A DNA stretch of 39,958 nucleotides from positions 1-39,958 of the forward strand of contig QCAW01000010.1 of the NCBI GenBank assembly GCA_003281795.1, given 5' to 3'. The DNA comes from Pelagibacteraceae bacterium AG-345-F21. GTDB taxonomy: Bacteria > Pseudomonadota > Alphaproteobacteria > Pelagibacterales > Pelagibacteraceae. Position numbers and translations under genes: made by a program. Shown here piece after piece: positions 31,876 to 39,958 of this stretch. The notes beneath the pieces are model-generated. The model was not told the DNA's origin and made no database searches. It saw only the letters and a program-made list of their open reading frames with translations. Numbering within the stretch: the stretch's first letter is position 1; each line of letters starts with the position of its first letter.

Positions 31876-33213
31876 ATGAAAAAAACTCTTTTATTTATTA
31901 TATTTTGTTTTTTTAATTTTAACTCGTCGATAGCTTTGATCAAAGTTGATATAACTAGAGGTAATTTAGATCCACTTCCTATAGCTGTTTCACCGCTTCA
32001 TGTTGATATTAAATCAGAAAATCTTGAAGGATTAAAAGTAAAAGAATTAGGAAATAATATTTCAGAAATTATCGAAAGAAATTTTAAAAATACCGGTTTG
32101 TTTAATCCTCTCAAAAAAGAAGCGTTTGTTCAAAAACCTGATATAGCTCATATAAAACCAAGATTTGAGGACTGGAGATTAATTAAAGCCCAAGCGCTTG
32201 TTACAGGCAAACTATTAGTAAAAAATGGTAAATTAAAAGTTGAGTTTAGACTTTGGGATTTAACAGCGTCAAAAGAAATTACAGCTTTAGCATTTACCAC
32301 AACACCGTCTAACTGGAGAAGAGTGGCGCACATAATATCCGATAAAATCTATGAACGTTTAACAGGTGAAGAGGGATATTTTGATACCAGAATAATTTAC
32401 GTTGCGGAAAGTGGCCCTAAAAACCAAAGAGAAAAAAAACTAGCTATTATGGATCAAGATGGCGCTAATACAAAATATTTAACCCTAGGAAATGAATTAG
32501 TTTTAACTCCTAGATTTAATCCTACAAACCAAATGGTTACCTACCTTTCTTATTTTAGAAATATGCCTAGAGTTTATTTGCTTGATATAGAAACAGGAAT
32601 GCAAGAGGTAGTTGGAAATTTTCCTGGCATGACTTTTGCTCCAAGGTTTTCACCTGATGGAAAAAAAATAATAATGAGTTTTGCTGAAGACGGAAATTCA
32701 GATATTTATACGATGGATTTAGAAACTAGAATAGTTGAAAGAATTACTAATCATTCATCAATAGACACTTCTCCCTCTTTTTCCCCAGATGGAAAATACA
32801 TAGTGTTCAATTCAGATAGAAGTGGTTTGCAACAAATATATGTTATGAGAAGTGATGGCAGTGATGTAAAAAGAATTACTTTTGACAAAGGAATTTATGG
32901 AACACCAGTTTGGTCTCCTAGAGGAGATTTGATAGCTTTTACTAAGATGAGAAAAGGAAGATTTTATATCGGAGTTATGAGAGTTGATGGAACTGGAGAA
33001 AGGTTACTAACGGAAAATTTTTATCAAGAAGCTCCTTCTTGGTCACCAAATGGAAGAGTTTTAGTCTTTTATAGAGAGACAAAATCCGGAAAAAAAGGAG
33101 AGGGTTTTTCTGCTAAATTATGGTCTATTGATATAACTGGATATAATGAGAGGAGGCTAAATACTAAAACAGATGGCTCAGACCCATCTTGGTCTTCTTT
33201 ATTGTCAAAGTAA
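31876..33213 (+). CDS. tolB: Tol-Pal system periplasmic protein TolB
   Basis: A 445-residue protein with a signal peptide (hydrophobic about 4-20, cleavage near SSIALIKV), an N-terminal domain with [13 protein letters not shown], and a six-bladed beta-propeller (about 170-440). The propeller repeats are [24 protein letters not shown] and WSPNGRVL. TolB docks with Pal and TolA in the periplasm. It starts 1 base after the tolA stop. Confidence 0.96.
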   Translation: MKKTLLFIIFCFFNFNSSIALIKVDITRGNLDPLPIAVSPLHVDIKSENLEGLKVKELGNNISEIIERNFKNTGLFNPLKKEAFVQKPDIAHIKPRFEDWRLIKAQALVTGKLLVKNGKLKVEFRLWDLTASKEITALAFTTTPSNWRRVAHIISDKIYERLTGEEGYFDTRIIYVAESGPKNQREKKLAIMDQDGANTKYLTLGNELVLTPRFNPTNQMVTYLSYFRNMPRVYLLDIETGMQEVVGNFPGMTFAPRFSPDGKKIIMSFAEDGNSDIYTMDLETRIVERITNHSSIDTSPSFSPDGKYIVFNSDRSGLQQIYVMRSDGSDVKRITFDKGIYGTPVWSPRGDLIAFTKMRKGRFYIGVMRVDGTGERLLTENFYQEAPSWSPNGRVLVFYRETKSGKKGEGFSAKLWSIDITGYNERRLNTKTDGSDPSWSSLLSK

Positions 33214-33236
33214 GGGGTTTTACTATGTAATTAAAG

Positions 33237-33270
33237 CTTGAATAATCTTGAATAATTTGAAATATTTCAA
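33237..33270 (+). repeat. Direct repeats plus palindrome upstream of pal
   Basis: CTTGAATAAT occurs twice back to back (33237-33246 and 33247-33256) and is followed directly by the perfect palindrome TTGAAATATTTCAA (33257-33270). TTGAA thus recurs at about 10-base steps, one helical turn, 21 bases before the pal start codon. This may be a protein-binding site or promoter element in the tolB-pal gap. No function is shown by sequence alone. Confidence 0.5.
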
Positions 33271-33290
33271 CAATCAACTTAGGGGAAAAA

Positions 33291-33767
33291 ATGACACTTA
33301 ACAGAAATTTAAAAAACATATTTTTAGTAATATTCGCAACTCTAATTTTAAGCGCTTGTTCTACTGCAAAGAAATCTGGGAATATAGACGGAGACGTTTA
33401 TACAGGCAAGGCAACAGTAGAGTACTTGGCGTCAGGGGTTCCTGACAGAGTATTTTTTGCTACAAATAAATCTTCTTTAACAACAAAGTCTAGAGAAACT
33501 CTTAGAAAGCAGGCTAAATATTTAAGAAAGAATAAAAATCTTAATGTAACAATTGAAGGTCACGCTGATGAAAGAGGAACTAGAGAATATAACTTAGCTT
33601 TAGGTGAAAGAAGAGCTAATGCTGCTAAAGATTATTTAATGACTTATGGAATATCTGGAAAAAGAATATCAACGATAAGTTATGGTAAAGAAAAACCAGT
33701 TAATCCAGACTCAAGTCCTTTAGCATGGTCTCAAAACAGAAGATCAGTTACAGTTAAAGTAAACTAA
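33291..33767 (+). CDS. pal: Peptidoglycan-associated lipoprotein Pal
   Basis: A 158-residue lipoprotein: hydrophobic signal and lipobox LSAC with Cys23, then an OmpA-like peptidoglycan-binding domain (about 45-158). That domain shows VFFATNKSSLT, IEGHADERGTREYNLALGERRA and SYGKEKP. It anchors the outer membrane to the wall and is pulled by TolA at division. AGGGG lies 8 bases before the ATG. A strong terminator follows the stop. Confidence 0.97.
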   Translation: MTLNRNLKNIFLVIFATLILSACSTAKKSGNIDGDVYTGKATVEYLASGVPDRVFFATNKSSLTTKSRETLRKQAKYLRKNKNLNVTIEGHADERGTREYNLALGERRANAAKDYLMTYGISGKRISTISYGKEKPVNPDSSPLAWSQNRRSVTVKVN

Positions 33768-33780
33768 TTTAATTTTTAAC

Positions 33781-33823
33781 AAAAGACCCTTTAATATTAA
33801 GCGTATTAAAGGGTCTTTTTTTT
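33781..33823 (+). terminator. Rho-independent terminator after pal
   Basis: A perfect 16-base stem (33781-33796 with 33804-33819, core AAAGACCCTTTAAT) closes a 7-base loop and runs into eight T's at 33816-33823. It lies 13 bases after the pal stop and ends the Tol operon; it is the clearest intrinsic terminator in the window. Confidence 0.92.
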
Positions 33824-33850
33824 GCCATTTTGTATTATTAAGAACTCTAT

Positions 33851-34801
33851 ATGTATAAAAAAAAAAATTTACTAATTTTTTTTATAATTATTTTATTTGC
33901 TACATTTAACTCGTTTTTAAATGCCGAAGAGGAAGAAAATGCCATCAGAGCAATCGCTGATCAAATCCAAATTATAACAAAAGATTTAAAAACTTTGGAG
34001 AAAGCTGTTTATCAAAAATCAGATATTTCTTCTAATTCCTCGATACAGTCAAGCGGATTAAATGAAGATATACTTACAAAACATTTACTAAAACTAAATG
34101 AGATTGAGGATCAATTTAGAGAACTTACAAATAAATTTGAAGAAGTGAATTTTAAATTAGATAAATTGTCATCTAGAGTATCAAAAATTCAATCTGATAA
34201 TCAATTACGATTCACAGATTTAGAAAATTCAAATATAACAGTTGGTAAGACTAAAAAAGAACTTCCTGGGACAAGTAAACCAAAAGATTTTGGCGCAAAT
34301 CCTGGTTACTCGTCAAATAATTTACCGAAGCAACAGGTAATAAATTCTGTAGAAAGTGCTCAAACCATTGTTACTGAACAAGCAGAAAAGAAAGAGTCTT
34401 TATTGCCTGATAAGCCGGCAAACGAACAGTATGAATTTGCAGTAAGCTTTATGAAAATTGGTGATTATGAAACTGCAGAATTTGCACTAAAAGAATTTAT
34501 CGAAAAAAATAAAGATCACGATTTGGCAGGCAACGCTCAATATTGGTACGGAGAAACTTTTAGAATTAGACAACTCTATTCAGATGCTGCTACTGCATAC
34601 TTAGATGGATATCAAAATTATCCAAAAAGTAAAAAAGCACCTGATAATCTTTTAAAATTAGGTATCATCATGGTCCAACTTGGAGAAAAAGATCAAGGCT
34701 GTAAAATGATTTCAGGTCTAAAAAAAGAATACCCAAAAGCAAGCAAGTCTGTGTTACAAAAAGCTCAGTATGAGCAAAAAAAATTCAAGTGTAATTCTTA
34801 A
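33851..34801 (+). CDS. cpoB: Cell division coordinator CpoB/YbgF
   Basis: A 316-residue periplasmic protein: signal peptide (hydrophobic 7-20, cleavage near FLNAEEE), a coiled-coil region (about 28-125, IRAIADQIQIITKDLKTLE and following), a low-complexity linker, and tetratricopeptide repeats (about 195-316). These include YEFAVSFMKIGDYETAE and AQYWYGETFRIRQLYSDAA. In E. coli CpoB links TolA with PBP1B during septation. Its end overlaps tilS by 32 bases. Confidence 0.92.
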   Translation: MYKKKNLLIFFIIILFATFNSFLNAEEEENAIRAIADQIQIITKDLKTLEKAVYQKSDISSNSSIQSSGLNEDILTKHLLKLNEIEDQFRELTNKFEEVNFKLDKLSSRVSKIQSDNQLRFTDLENSNITVGKTKKELPGTSKPKDFGANPGYSSNNLPKQQVINSVESAQTIVTEQAEKKESLLPDKPANEQYEFAVSFMKIGDYETAEFALKEFIEKNKDHDLAGNAQYWYGETFRIRQLYSDAATAYLDGYQNYPKSKKAPDNLLKLGIIMVQLGEKDQGCKMISGLKKEYPKASKSVLQKAQYEQKKFKCNS

Positions 34802-35792
34802 AAAAGTATTTAAGAATAATAAAGAAATATCAAAAAGTTATTTAATATTTCGCAATAAACTAAATTCTCTAAAAAAAAATTCTTTTTTAGTTGCTGTCTC
34901 TGGTGGACCTGACAGTCTTGCTTTAACAGCATTTTCTAAAGCGTATAGCTTGGAAAAAAAATGTAAGATATACTACGTTCTGATTGATCATAATTTGAGA
35001 AAAAACTCTTCCAAGGAGGCTTTATTGGTAAAGAAACTTCTCAAAAAAAACCAAATTAATCTAAATATTATAAAAAATAAAAAAATCATAAAAAAGAATA
35101 TTCAAGGAAACGCAAGAGAGATTAGATATAATTTACTTAGTTCTTTTTGTAAAAAAAAACAAATTAACATAATTTTAACAGCTCATAATTTAGAAGATCA
35201 AGTGGAAACATTCTTTATTAGATTATCTAGAGGAAGTGGTTTACATGGCCTTTCTTCGATGAAGCAAGAAAATAAAATTAAGCCTGGAGTCAAATTAGTA
35301 AGGCCACTACTTGAATTGAAAAAAAAACAATTAATTAAAATTTCTAAAGAAGTATTTGGTACATACTATAAAGACCCCTCAAATATTAATAAAAAGTATT
35401 TGAGAACGAGAATAAGAAGTTTAAAACAAATTATAGAAAAAAGTGGAATCGAATATGAACAAATCTTCAAGTCTATTAAAAATTTAGCTTCTAGTAGAGA
35501 TACTTTAGATCTATACCTGAGCAAAATCTACAAAGAGTCAGTCTATAAGGAAAAAAATAAAATAATAATAAATCTTTATAACTTTAATAATTTTAACCAA
35601 GAAATTAAATTGAAAGTGTTAAATCATGCTATTATAAAATTGACAAAAGCATACTATGCCCCAAGATCAAAAAAAACCTTAAATCTGATTGATAATTTAA
35701 AGAGTAAAAATTATATCAAGTCAACTTTAGGCGGATGTACCATCTTTAAGAAAAAAGATCGCATAATTTTAGTAAAAGATGAAAAAAGATAG
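34770..35792 (+). CDS. tilS: tRNA(Ile)-lysidine synthetase
   Basis: A 340-residue PP-loop ATPase with VAVSGGPDSLAL near 41-52, LIDHNLRKNS near 72-81, GNAREIRY near 114 and AHNLEDQVETFFIRLSRGSGLHGL near 133-156. The C-terminal domain is short and divergent. It converts C34 of tRNA-Ile(CAT) to lysidine so that AUA is read as Ile, essential in such an AT-rich genome. The ATG at 34770 lies inside cpoB; the preceding TATGAGC context gives no clear ribosome site, so a slightly later start is possible. Confidence 0.94.
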   Translation: MSKKNSSVILKKVFKNNKEISKSYLIFRNKLNSLKKNSFLVAVSGGPDSLALTAFSKAYSLEKKCKIYYVLIDHNLRKNSSKEALLVKKLLKKNQINLNIIKNKKIIKKNIQGNAREIRYNLLSSFCKKKQINIILTAHNLEDQVETFFIRLSRGSGLHGLSSMKQENKIKPGVKLVRPLLELKKKQLIKISKEVFGTYYKDPSNINKKYLRTRIRSLKQIIEKSGIEYEQIFKSIKNLASSRDTLDLYLSKIYKESVYKEKNKIIINLYNFNNFNQEIKLKVLNHAIIKLTKAYYAPRSKKTLNLIDNLKSKNYIKSTLGGCTIFKKKDRIILVKDEKR

Positions 35793-35824
35793 GGATTTAA
35801 GTAAAATTGCTATATTTTGACTTA

Positions 35825-35854
35825 TTTACAACTTATTTAAAATTACAATATACT
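35825..35854 (+). promoter_or_regulatory. Candidate promoter of ftsH
   Basis: In the 96-base tilS-ftsH gap TTTACA (35825-35830) and TATACT (35849-35854) are separated by 18 bases, a plausible sigma-70 pair 34 bases before the ATG. A TTGACT at 35817-35822 is a second possible -35 with poorer spacing. The unusual gap length among packed genes supports a promoter. Confidence 0.45.
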
Positions 35855-35888
35855 TGTAAATTAAAGAATAAATACTATTTAATATTAT

Positions 35889-37784
35889 ATGAATTTTAAA
35901 AATCTTATCATGTGGGCGATTATAGTCCTTCTTTCTGTGGGACTTTTCAATATGTTCCAAGATCCTGAAAAAATAAAATCTGAAAGAAATAAATTAGCAT
36001 TTTCAAATTTTTTAAACGAAGTTGAGGCAGGGAGAGTAGTTGAAGTAACTATTCAAGGAAACAATATTTCTGGAATTTTAGCAGATGGAAAGACTTTTAG
36101 CACTTATTCTCCTAACTATCCAGAGCTTGTAGAAAAGTTAACTTCCAAAGACGTAAGCATAGTTGCAACTGCCCAAGAAGATAAGATGCCATCATTACTA
36201 GGAATATTATTATCTTGGTTTCCAATGCTTTTACTTATTGGTGTTTGGATTTTCTTCATGAGACAAATGCAAGGAGGAAAAGGTGGTGCGATGGGATTTG
36301 GTAGATCTAAAGCTAAATTGTTAAACGAAGCTCAAGGAAAAGTTACATTTAATGATGTAGCAGGAGTTGAAGAGGCAAAAGAAGAAGTAGAAGAGATAGT
36401 TGAATTTTTAAAAGATCCTAAAAAATTTAGTAGATTAGGTGGTAAAATTCCAAAAGGAGCATTGCTGATTGGTCCGCCCGGAACTGGTAAAACATTATTA
36501 GCTAAAGCGATAGCAGGTGAAGCTAACGTTCCATTTTTTTCAATTTCAGGATCAGATTTTGTTGAGATGTTTGTTGGAGTAGGTGCATCAAGAGTAAGAG
36601 ATATGTTCGAACAAGGAAAAAAGCATTCACCTTGTATTATATTTATTGACGAAATTGATGCAGTGGGAAGAAGTAGAGGAGCAGGTTTAGGCGGAGGTAA
36701 CGATGAGAGAGAACAAACATTAAATCAGCTATTAGTTGAGATGGATGGATTTGATACAAATGAAGGTATAATTCTAATCGCCGCAACAAACAGACCAGAT
36801 GTTTTGGATCCTGCTTTGTTAAGACCCGGTAGATTTGATAGACAAGTAGTTGTTGGAAATCCTGACATCATTGGAAGAGAAGCAATTCTTAAAGTACATG
36901 TTAAAAAGATAAGCACTGGACCTGATGTAAAATTAAGAACGATCGCAAGAGGAACACCCGGTTTTTCAGGCGCCGATTTAGCAAATTTAATAAATGAGTC
37001 TGCTCTTTTAGCGGCAAGAAAAAATAAAAGAGTAGTTACAATGTCAGATATAGAAGAAGCAAAAGATAAAGTAATGATGGGTGCTGAAAGAAGGTCTATG
37101 GTTATGTCTGAAGATGAGAAAAAATTAACAGCTTATCACGAAGGAGGCCATGCAATAGTTGCCTTAAATGAAACAGCATCAGACCCTATACATAAAGCAA
37201 CAATAATTCCTAGAGGTAGAGCGCTTGGTATGGTTATGAGACTGCCTGAAAGAGATCAACTGTCCGTTACCAGAGAAAAAATGCATTCTGATATTGCTGT
37301 TGCCATGGGCGGAAGAATTGCCGAAGAAATAATTTTTGGACATGACAAAGTAACTTCTGGAGCGTCTTCTGATATTGATATGGTTACAAAAATGGCAAAA
37401 AATATGGTTACTAAATACGGAATGAGCACTGAACTAGGTACAATAGCTTATGGAGAAAATGAAGAAGAAATATTTTTAGGAAGATCAGTAACAAAACAAC
37501 AAAATATGTCAGAAGAAACTGCTAAAAAGATTGATGCAGAGGTTAAAAAGATTGTCGACAAAGGTTACGAGAGAGCAAGAAAAGTTCTGACTGAAAAAAT
37601 TGAAGATCTACATAAGCTTGCTAAAGCTTTATTAATTTATGAAACTTTATCTGGCGATGAAATAAGAGATTTAATATTGAAAAATATTAAACCCACGAGA
37701 TCCTTTAAAGACGAAGATGAAGATGATGGCAAGGCTTCTTCTGCACTAGGTTCACTAGGCTTAAAACCAAAGCCTGCAGTCTAA
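35889..37784 (+). CDS. ftsH: ATP-dependent zinc metalloprotease FtsH
   Basis: A 631-residue inner-membrane AAA+ protease. Two membrane helices (about 5-22 and 104-124) flank a periplasmic domain. The AAA module has Walker A GPPGTGKT (195-202), [12 protein letters not shown] and an arginine-finger RPGRFDR stretch. The peptidase has H417-E-G-G-H421. A Glu/Asp-rich tail ends the protein. It degrades misassembled membrane proteins and regulators such as LpxC in other bacteria. All catalytic residues are present. Confidence 0.98.
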   Translation: MNFKNLIMWAIIVLLSVGLFNMFQDPEKIKSERNKLAFSNFLNEVEAGRVVEVTIQGNNISGILADGKTFSTYSPNYPELVEKLTSKDVSIVATAQEDKMPSLLGILLSWFPMLLLIGVWIFFMRQMQGGKGGAMGFGRSKAKLLNEAQGKVTFNDVAGVEEAKEEVEEIVEFLKDPKKFSRLGGKIPKGALLIGPPGTGKTLLAKAIAGEANVPFFSISGSDFVEMFVGVGASRVRDMFEQGKKHSPCIIFIDEIDAVGRSRGAGLGGGNDEREQTLNQLLVEMDGFDTNEGIILIAATNRPDVLDPALLRPGRFDRQVVVGNPDIIGREAILKVHVKKISTGPDVKLRTIARGTPGFSGADLANLINESALLAARKNKRVVTMSDIEEAKDKVMMGAERRSMVMSEDEKKLTAYHEGGHAIVALNETASDPIHKATIIPRGRALGMVMRLPERDQLSVTREKMHSDIAVAMGGRIAEEIIFGHDKVTSGASSDIDMVTKMAKNMVTKYGMSTELGTIAYGENEEEIFLGRSVTKQQNMSEETAKKIDAEVKKIVDKGYERARKVLTEKIEDLHKLAKALLIYETLSGDEIRDLILKNIKPTRSFKDEDEDDGKASSALGSLGLKPKPAV

Positions 37785-37791
37785 TATATTA

Positions 37792-38859
37792 ATGAAAAAA
37801 TATTACACAAGAGCGTGTAATTTTTACTATGGTGCTAATGCCAAACTCTTAATCAAAAAAAAATTAGCTTTACCATTGTGTGGTAATGTAAATATTGCAT
37901 TTGATAAGATTGAAGTTATTACCAAAATAAATAATAAAGTAACATCAAAAGTCATAAACATAAAAAAAGTTGAAAGTTTAAATTTTTCTTCTAAGAAAAA
38001 AATTAAGCATGACTTAAAAAAGATTATTTTAAAAAGGAAAAATTTTTTAAATAATGTAAATTTTTTAGAACCTACAATTATGGGAATTTTAAATTTAACC
38101 CCAGACAGTTTTTCTGATGGAGGAAAATTTAATAATAAAGAAAATGCTAGTAATCATATAAAGAAAATGATTAAGGCTGGTGCAAAGATAATTGATATTG
38201 GCGGAGAGTCTACTAGACCAGGTTCAAAAACAATTCCAATAAATATTGAATGGAAGCGAATTGAAAATATTGTTAAAAATTTTAAAAAAAAATACAAAAA
38301 AATCTGTCTATCTGTTGATACAAGAAAGTCAGCAATTATGGTTAAATCAATAATGCACAAAACTGATTTAATCAACGATGTTTCAGGATTTAATTATGAA
38401 GATCAATCTTTGAACAAAATAAAAAAATATAATATTGCGAAAGTTCTTCATCACATGCAAGGAACCCCAAATACTATGCAGAAGAATCCTAATTATAAAA
38501 ATGTTTTATTGGATATTTATGATTTTTTTGAAAAAAATGTAAAAAAAATAAATAATAGTAAAATAATTATAGATCCGGGCATAGGTTTTGGAAAAAATTT
38601 GAAACATAATTTGACTTTAATTTCTAATATATCTTTGTTTCATAGCCTTGGACTGCCTATTATGATTGGAACATCTAGAAAAAAATTTATTAGTCAGATA
38701 TCAGGAGTAAATGATAGTAAAGAAAGAATTGGAGGCACTGTTGCCTCAGTCCTATTTTTATTATCGCAAGGAATTCAAATTTTTAGAGTTCATAATGTAA
38801 ACGAAGTAAAACAGGGAATTTTGGTATTTAGAAAAATTTTATCAATTTTTAAGAATTAA
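37792..38859 (+). CDS. folP: Dihydropteroate synthase with N-terminal extension
   Basis: A 355-residue protein. The synthase barrel starts near residue 98 with IMGILNLTPDSFSDGG and has DIGGESTRPGS, SVDTRKSA, LINDVSGF, HHMQGTPNTMQ, IDPGIGFGK and GTSRKKFI in order. The first 95 residues (RACNFYYGANAKLLI and a Lys-rich part) are an extra domain seen in alphaproteobacterial forms, of unknown role. It condenses dihydropterin pyrophosphate and p-aminobenzoate. It follows ftsH by 7 bases and overlaps glmM by 1. Confidence 0.94.
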   Translation: MKKYYTRACNFYYGANAKLLIKKKLALPLCGNVNIAFDKIEVITKINNKVTSKVINIKKVESLNFSSKKKIKHDLKKIILKRKNFLNNVNFLEPTIMGILNLTPDSFSDGGKFNNKENASNHIKKMIKAGAKIIDIGGESTRPGSKTIPINIEWKRIENIVKNFKKKYKKICLSVDTRKSAIMVKSIMHKTDLINDVSGFNYEDQSLNKIKKYNIAKVLHHMQGTPNTMQKNPNYKNVLLDIYDFFEKNVKKINNSKIIIDPGIGFGKNLKHNLTLISNISLFHSLGLPIMIGTSRKKFISQISGVNDSKERIGGTVASVLFLLSQGIQIFRVHNVNEVKQGILVFRKILSIFKN

Positions 38860-39958
38860 TGAAAAACAAATATTTTGGAACTGATGGTATTCGTGGGACT
38901 GTAAATCAAGGCAATATTACAGGTGAAAAGTTTTTTAAGTTTGGCTTAGCATCAGGAACATATTTTAAAAATCAAAAAAAATTTAAGCAAGTTGCTATTA
39001 TAGCTAAAGATACAAGGTTATCCGGATATACTTTAGAGCCTGCGTTAGTGTCAGGCTTAGTTTCAGGAGGAATGCACGTTTTCACTCTAGGACCTTTGCC
39101 GACGAATGGTCTTGCAATGTTGACGAAGACAATGAAGGCCAATATGGGCATTATGATAACTGCATCCCACAATCCCTACCATGACAATGGGCTGAAACTT
39201 TTTGGACCTAATGGCATGAAACTATCTGATAAAATAGAAAAAAAAATTGAAAAATTAATTGATGCTAAAAACACGAAACAACTTACAAACCCTAAACTAT
39301 TAGGAAGAGTTAAAAGATTAGAAGATGGAAATGATAAATATATTGAAATATTAAAAAAAAATTTTCCTAAAAATTTTCATCTAAAAGGTATAAAAATAGT
39401 TTTGGATTGTGCTAATGGAGCTGGATACAAAGCCGCCCCTAAATTATTAAAAGATTTGGGAGCAAAAGTTATATCTATAGGTGTAAAACCCAATGGTTTT
39501 AATATCAATGAGAATTGCGGGTCTATGAATCCATTCAAAATCAGGTCGGCAGTAAGGAAGCATAAAGCACATATCGGAATTTCATTTGATGGAGACGCAG
39601 ATAGAATTATTATGTGTGACGAAAAAGGTAAAATTATAGATGGAGATCAAATCATCGCTATGATTGCTCGCAGATGGCAATCAAAAAGTCTTTTAAAAGG
39701 AGGAGTTATAGGAACATTAATGTCTAACTATGGATTAGAAATTTTTTTAAGAAAAAACAGAATTAAATTTTTTAGATCAAAAGTTGGAGATAGATATGTA
39801 AAAGAAAAAATGAAAAAATTGAATTTTAATCTAGGAGGAGAACAGTCTGGACATATTATTTTAGGAAAATTTGCCACCACAGGTGATGGACTGTTGGTAG
39901 CCTTGGAAGTTTTATTTTCTCTAAGAAAAAGAAAAATAGCAAGTAAATTACTTAATGT
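38859..39958 (+). CDS. glmM: Phosphoglucosamine mutase (3' end beyond window)
   Basis: The first 366 codons of GlmM, open to the window edge; the complete enzyme is usually about 445 residues. It begins YFGTDGIRGTVN, has the phosphoserine loop TASHNP with Ser103, the metal loop DGDADR (244-249) and the sugar loop GGEQSGH near 327-333. It interconverts glucosamine-6- and -1-phosphate, feeding UDP-GlcNAc for wall and LPS. It shares a base with the folP stop (TAATG). The folP-glmM pairing is typical. Confidence 0.97.
   Translation, partial: MKNKYFGTDGIRGTVNQGNITGEKFFKFGLASGTYFKNQKKFKQVAIIAKDTRLSGYTLEPALVSGLVSGGMHVFTLGPLPTNGLAMLTKTMKANMGIMITASHNPYHDNGLKLFGPNGMKLSDKIEKKIEKLIDAKNTKQLTNPKLLGRVKRLEDGNDKYIEILKKNFPKNFHLKGIKIVLDCANGAGYKAAPKLLKDLGAKVISIGVKPNGFNINENCGSMNPFKIRSAVRKHKAHIGISFDGDADRIIMCDEKGKIIDGDQIIAMIARRWQSKSLLKGGVIGTLMSNYGLEIFLRKNRIKFFRSKVGDRYVKEKMKKLNFNLGGEQSGHIILGKFATTGDGLLVALEVLFSLRKRKIASKLLN

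Overview
The window looks like a chromosomal piece of a streamlined, very AT-rich marine alphaproteobacterium, most likely Pelagibacterales (SAR11). The reasons are the many genes touching at TAATG or ATGA junctions; alphaproteobacterial markers (TrcR/DUF1013, split PntAA/PntAB/PntB transhydrogenase, the tiny aa3 oxidase subunit IV, the tolQRAB-pal-cpoB-tilS-ftsH-folP-glmM order); and a 5S rRNA standing alone with no 16S or 23S nearby. From established knowledge, SAR11 genomes carry a hypervariable island (HVR2) between the 23S and 5S genes. That arrangement fits here: everything before about 13.07 kb is cell-surface and accessory metabolism, and everything after the tRNA-Val/5S pair is conserved core.

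Region 1 (1-13068, all + strand) is the distal part of the island. It begins with a gene tail, a pair of tandem palindromes that look like an operator, a GT-B-like surface-glycan protein, an ABC exporter/flippase, a LicD-type nucleotidyltransferase-fold protein, a GT2 glycosyltransferase, a CDP-alcohol phosphatidyltransferase homologue and a small CTP-dependent cytidylyltransferase. It continues with a phosphonate pathway: phosphonopyruvate decarboxylase, a cobalamin-binding radical SAM enzyme, a PhnW-like aminotransferase, a PhyH-family dioxygenase, a TylF-like methyltransferase, a cytidylyltransferase-PEP mutase fusion (the domain layout of Fom1 in fosfomycin biosynthesis) and a second methyltransferase. 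Read together, the genes suggest PEP -> phosphonopyruvate -> phosphonoacetaldehyde -> aminoethylphosphonate, tailoring by methylation and hydroxylation, activation as a CMP-phosphonate, and transfer to an exported glycan or lipid. The early steps rest on clear family motifs. The end product is inference.

Region 2 (13070-17101, +) holds tRNA-Val, 5S rRNA, rpmJ, an aa3 oxidase subunit IV peptide, pntAA-pntAB-pntB and a small transaldolase. Region 3 (17098-26501, -) holds typA, initiator tRNA, cspA, rpsU (apparently with an ATT start codon), trcR, rpmE, suhB, efp, a thiE-like gene, class I fructose-bisphosphate aldolase, pgk and tkt. The order rpmE-trcR-rpsU-cspA-tRNA-fMet-typA groups translation functions.

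Region 4 (26561-39958, +) holds a coiled-coil protein and zapA, a 5-formyl-THF cyclo-ligase, a YmdB-type phosphoesterase, a YebC regulator, a RuvC-like nuclease without ruvA/ruvB, the complete Tol-Pal envelope system ending in a strong terminator after pal, then cpoB, tilS, ftsH, folP and a glmM cut by the window edge. No transposase, integrase, CRISPR array or prophage gene was seen.
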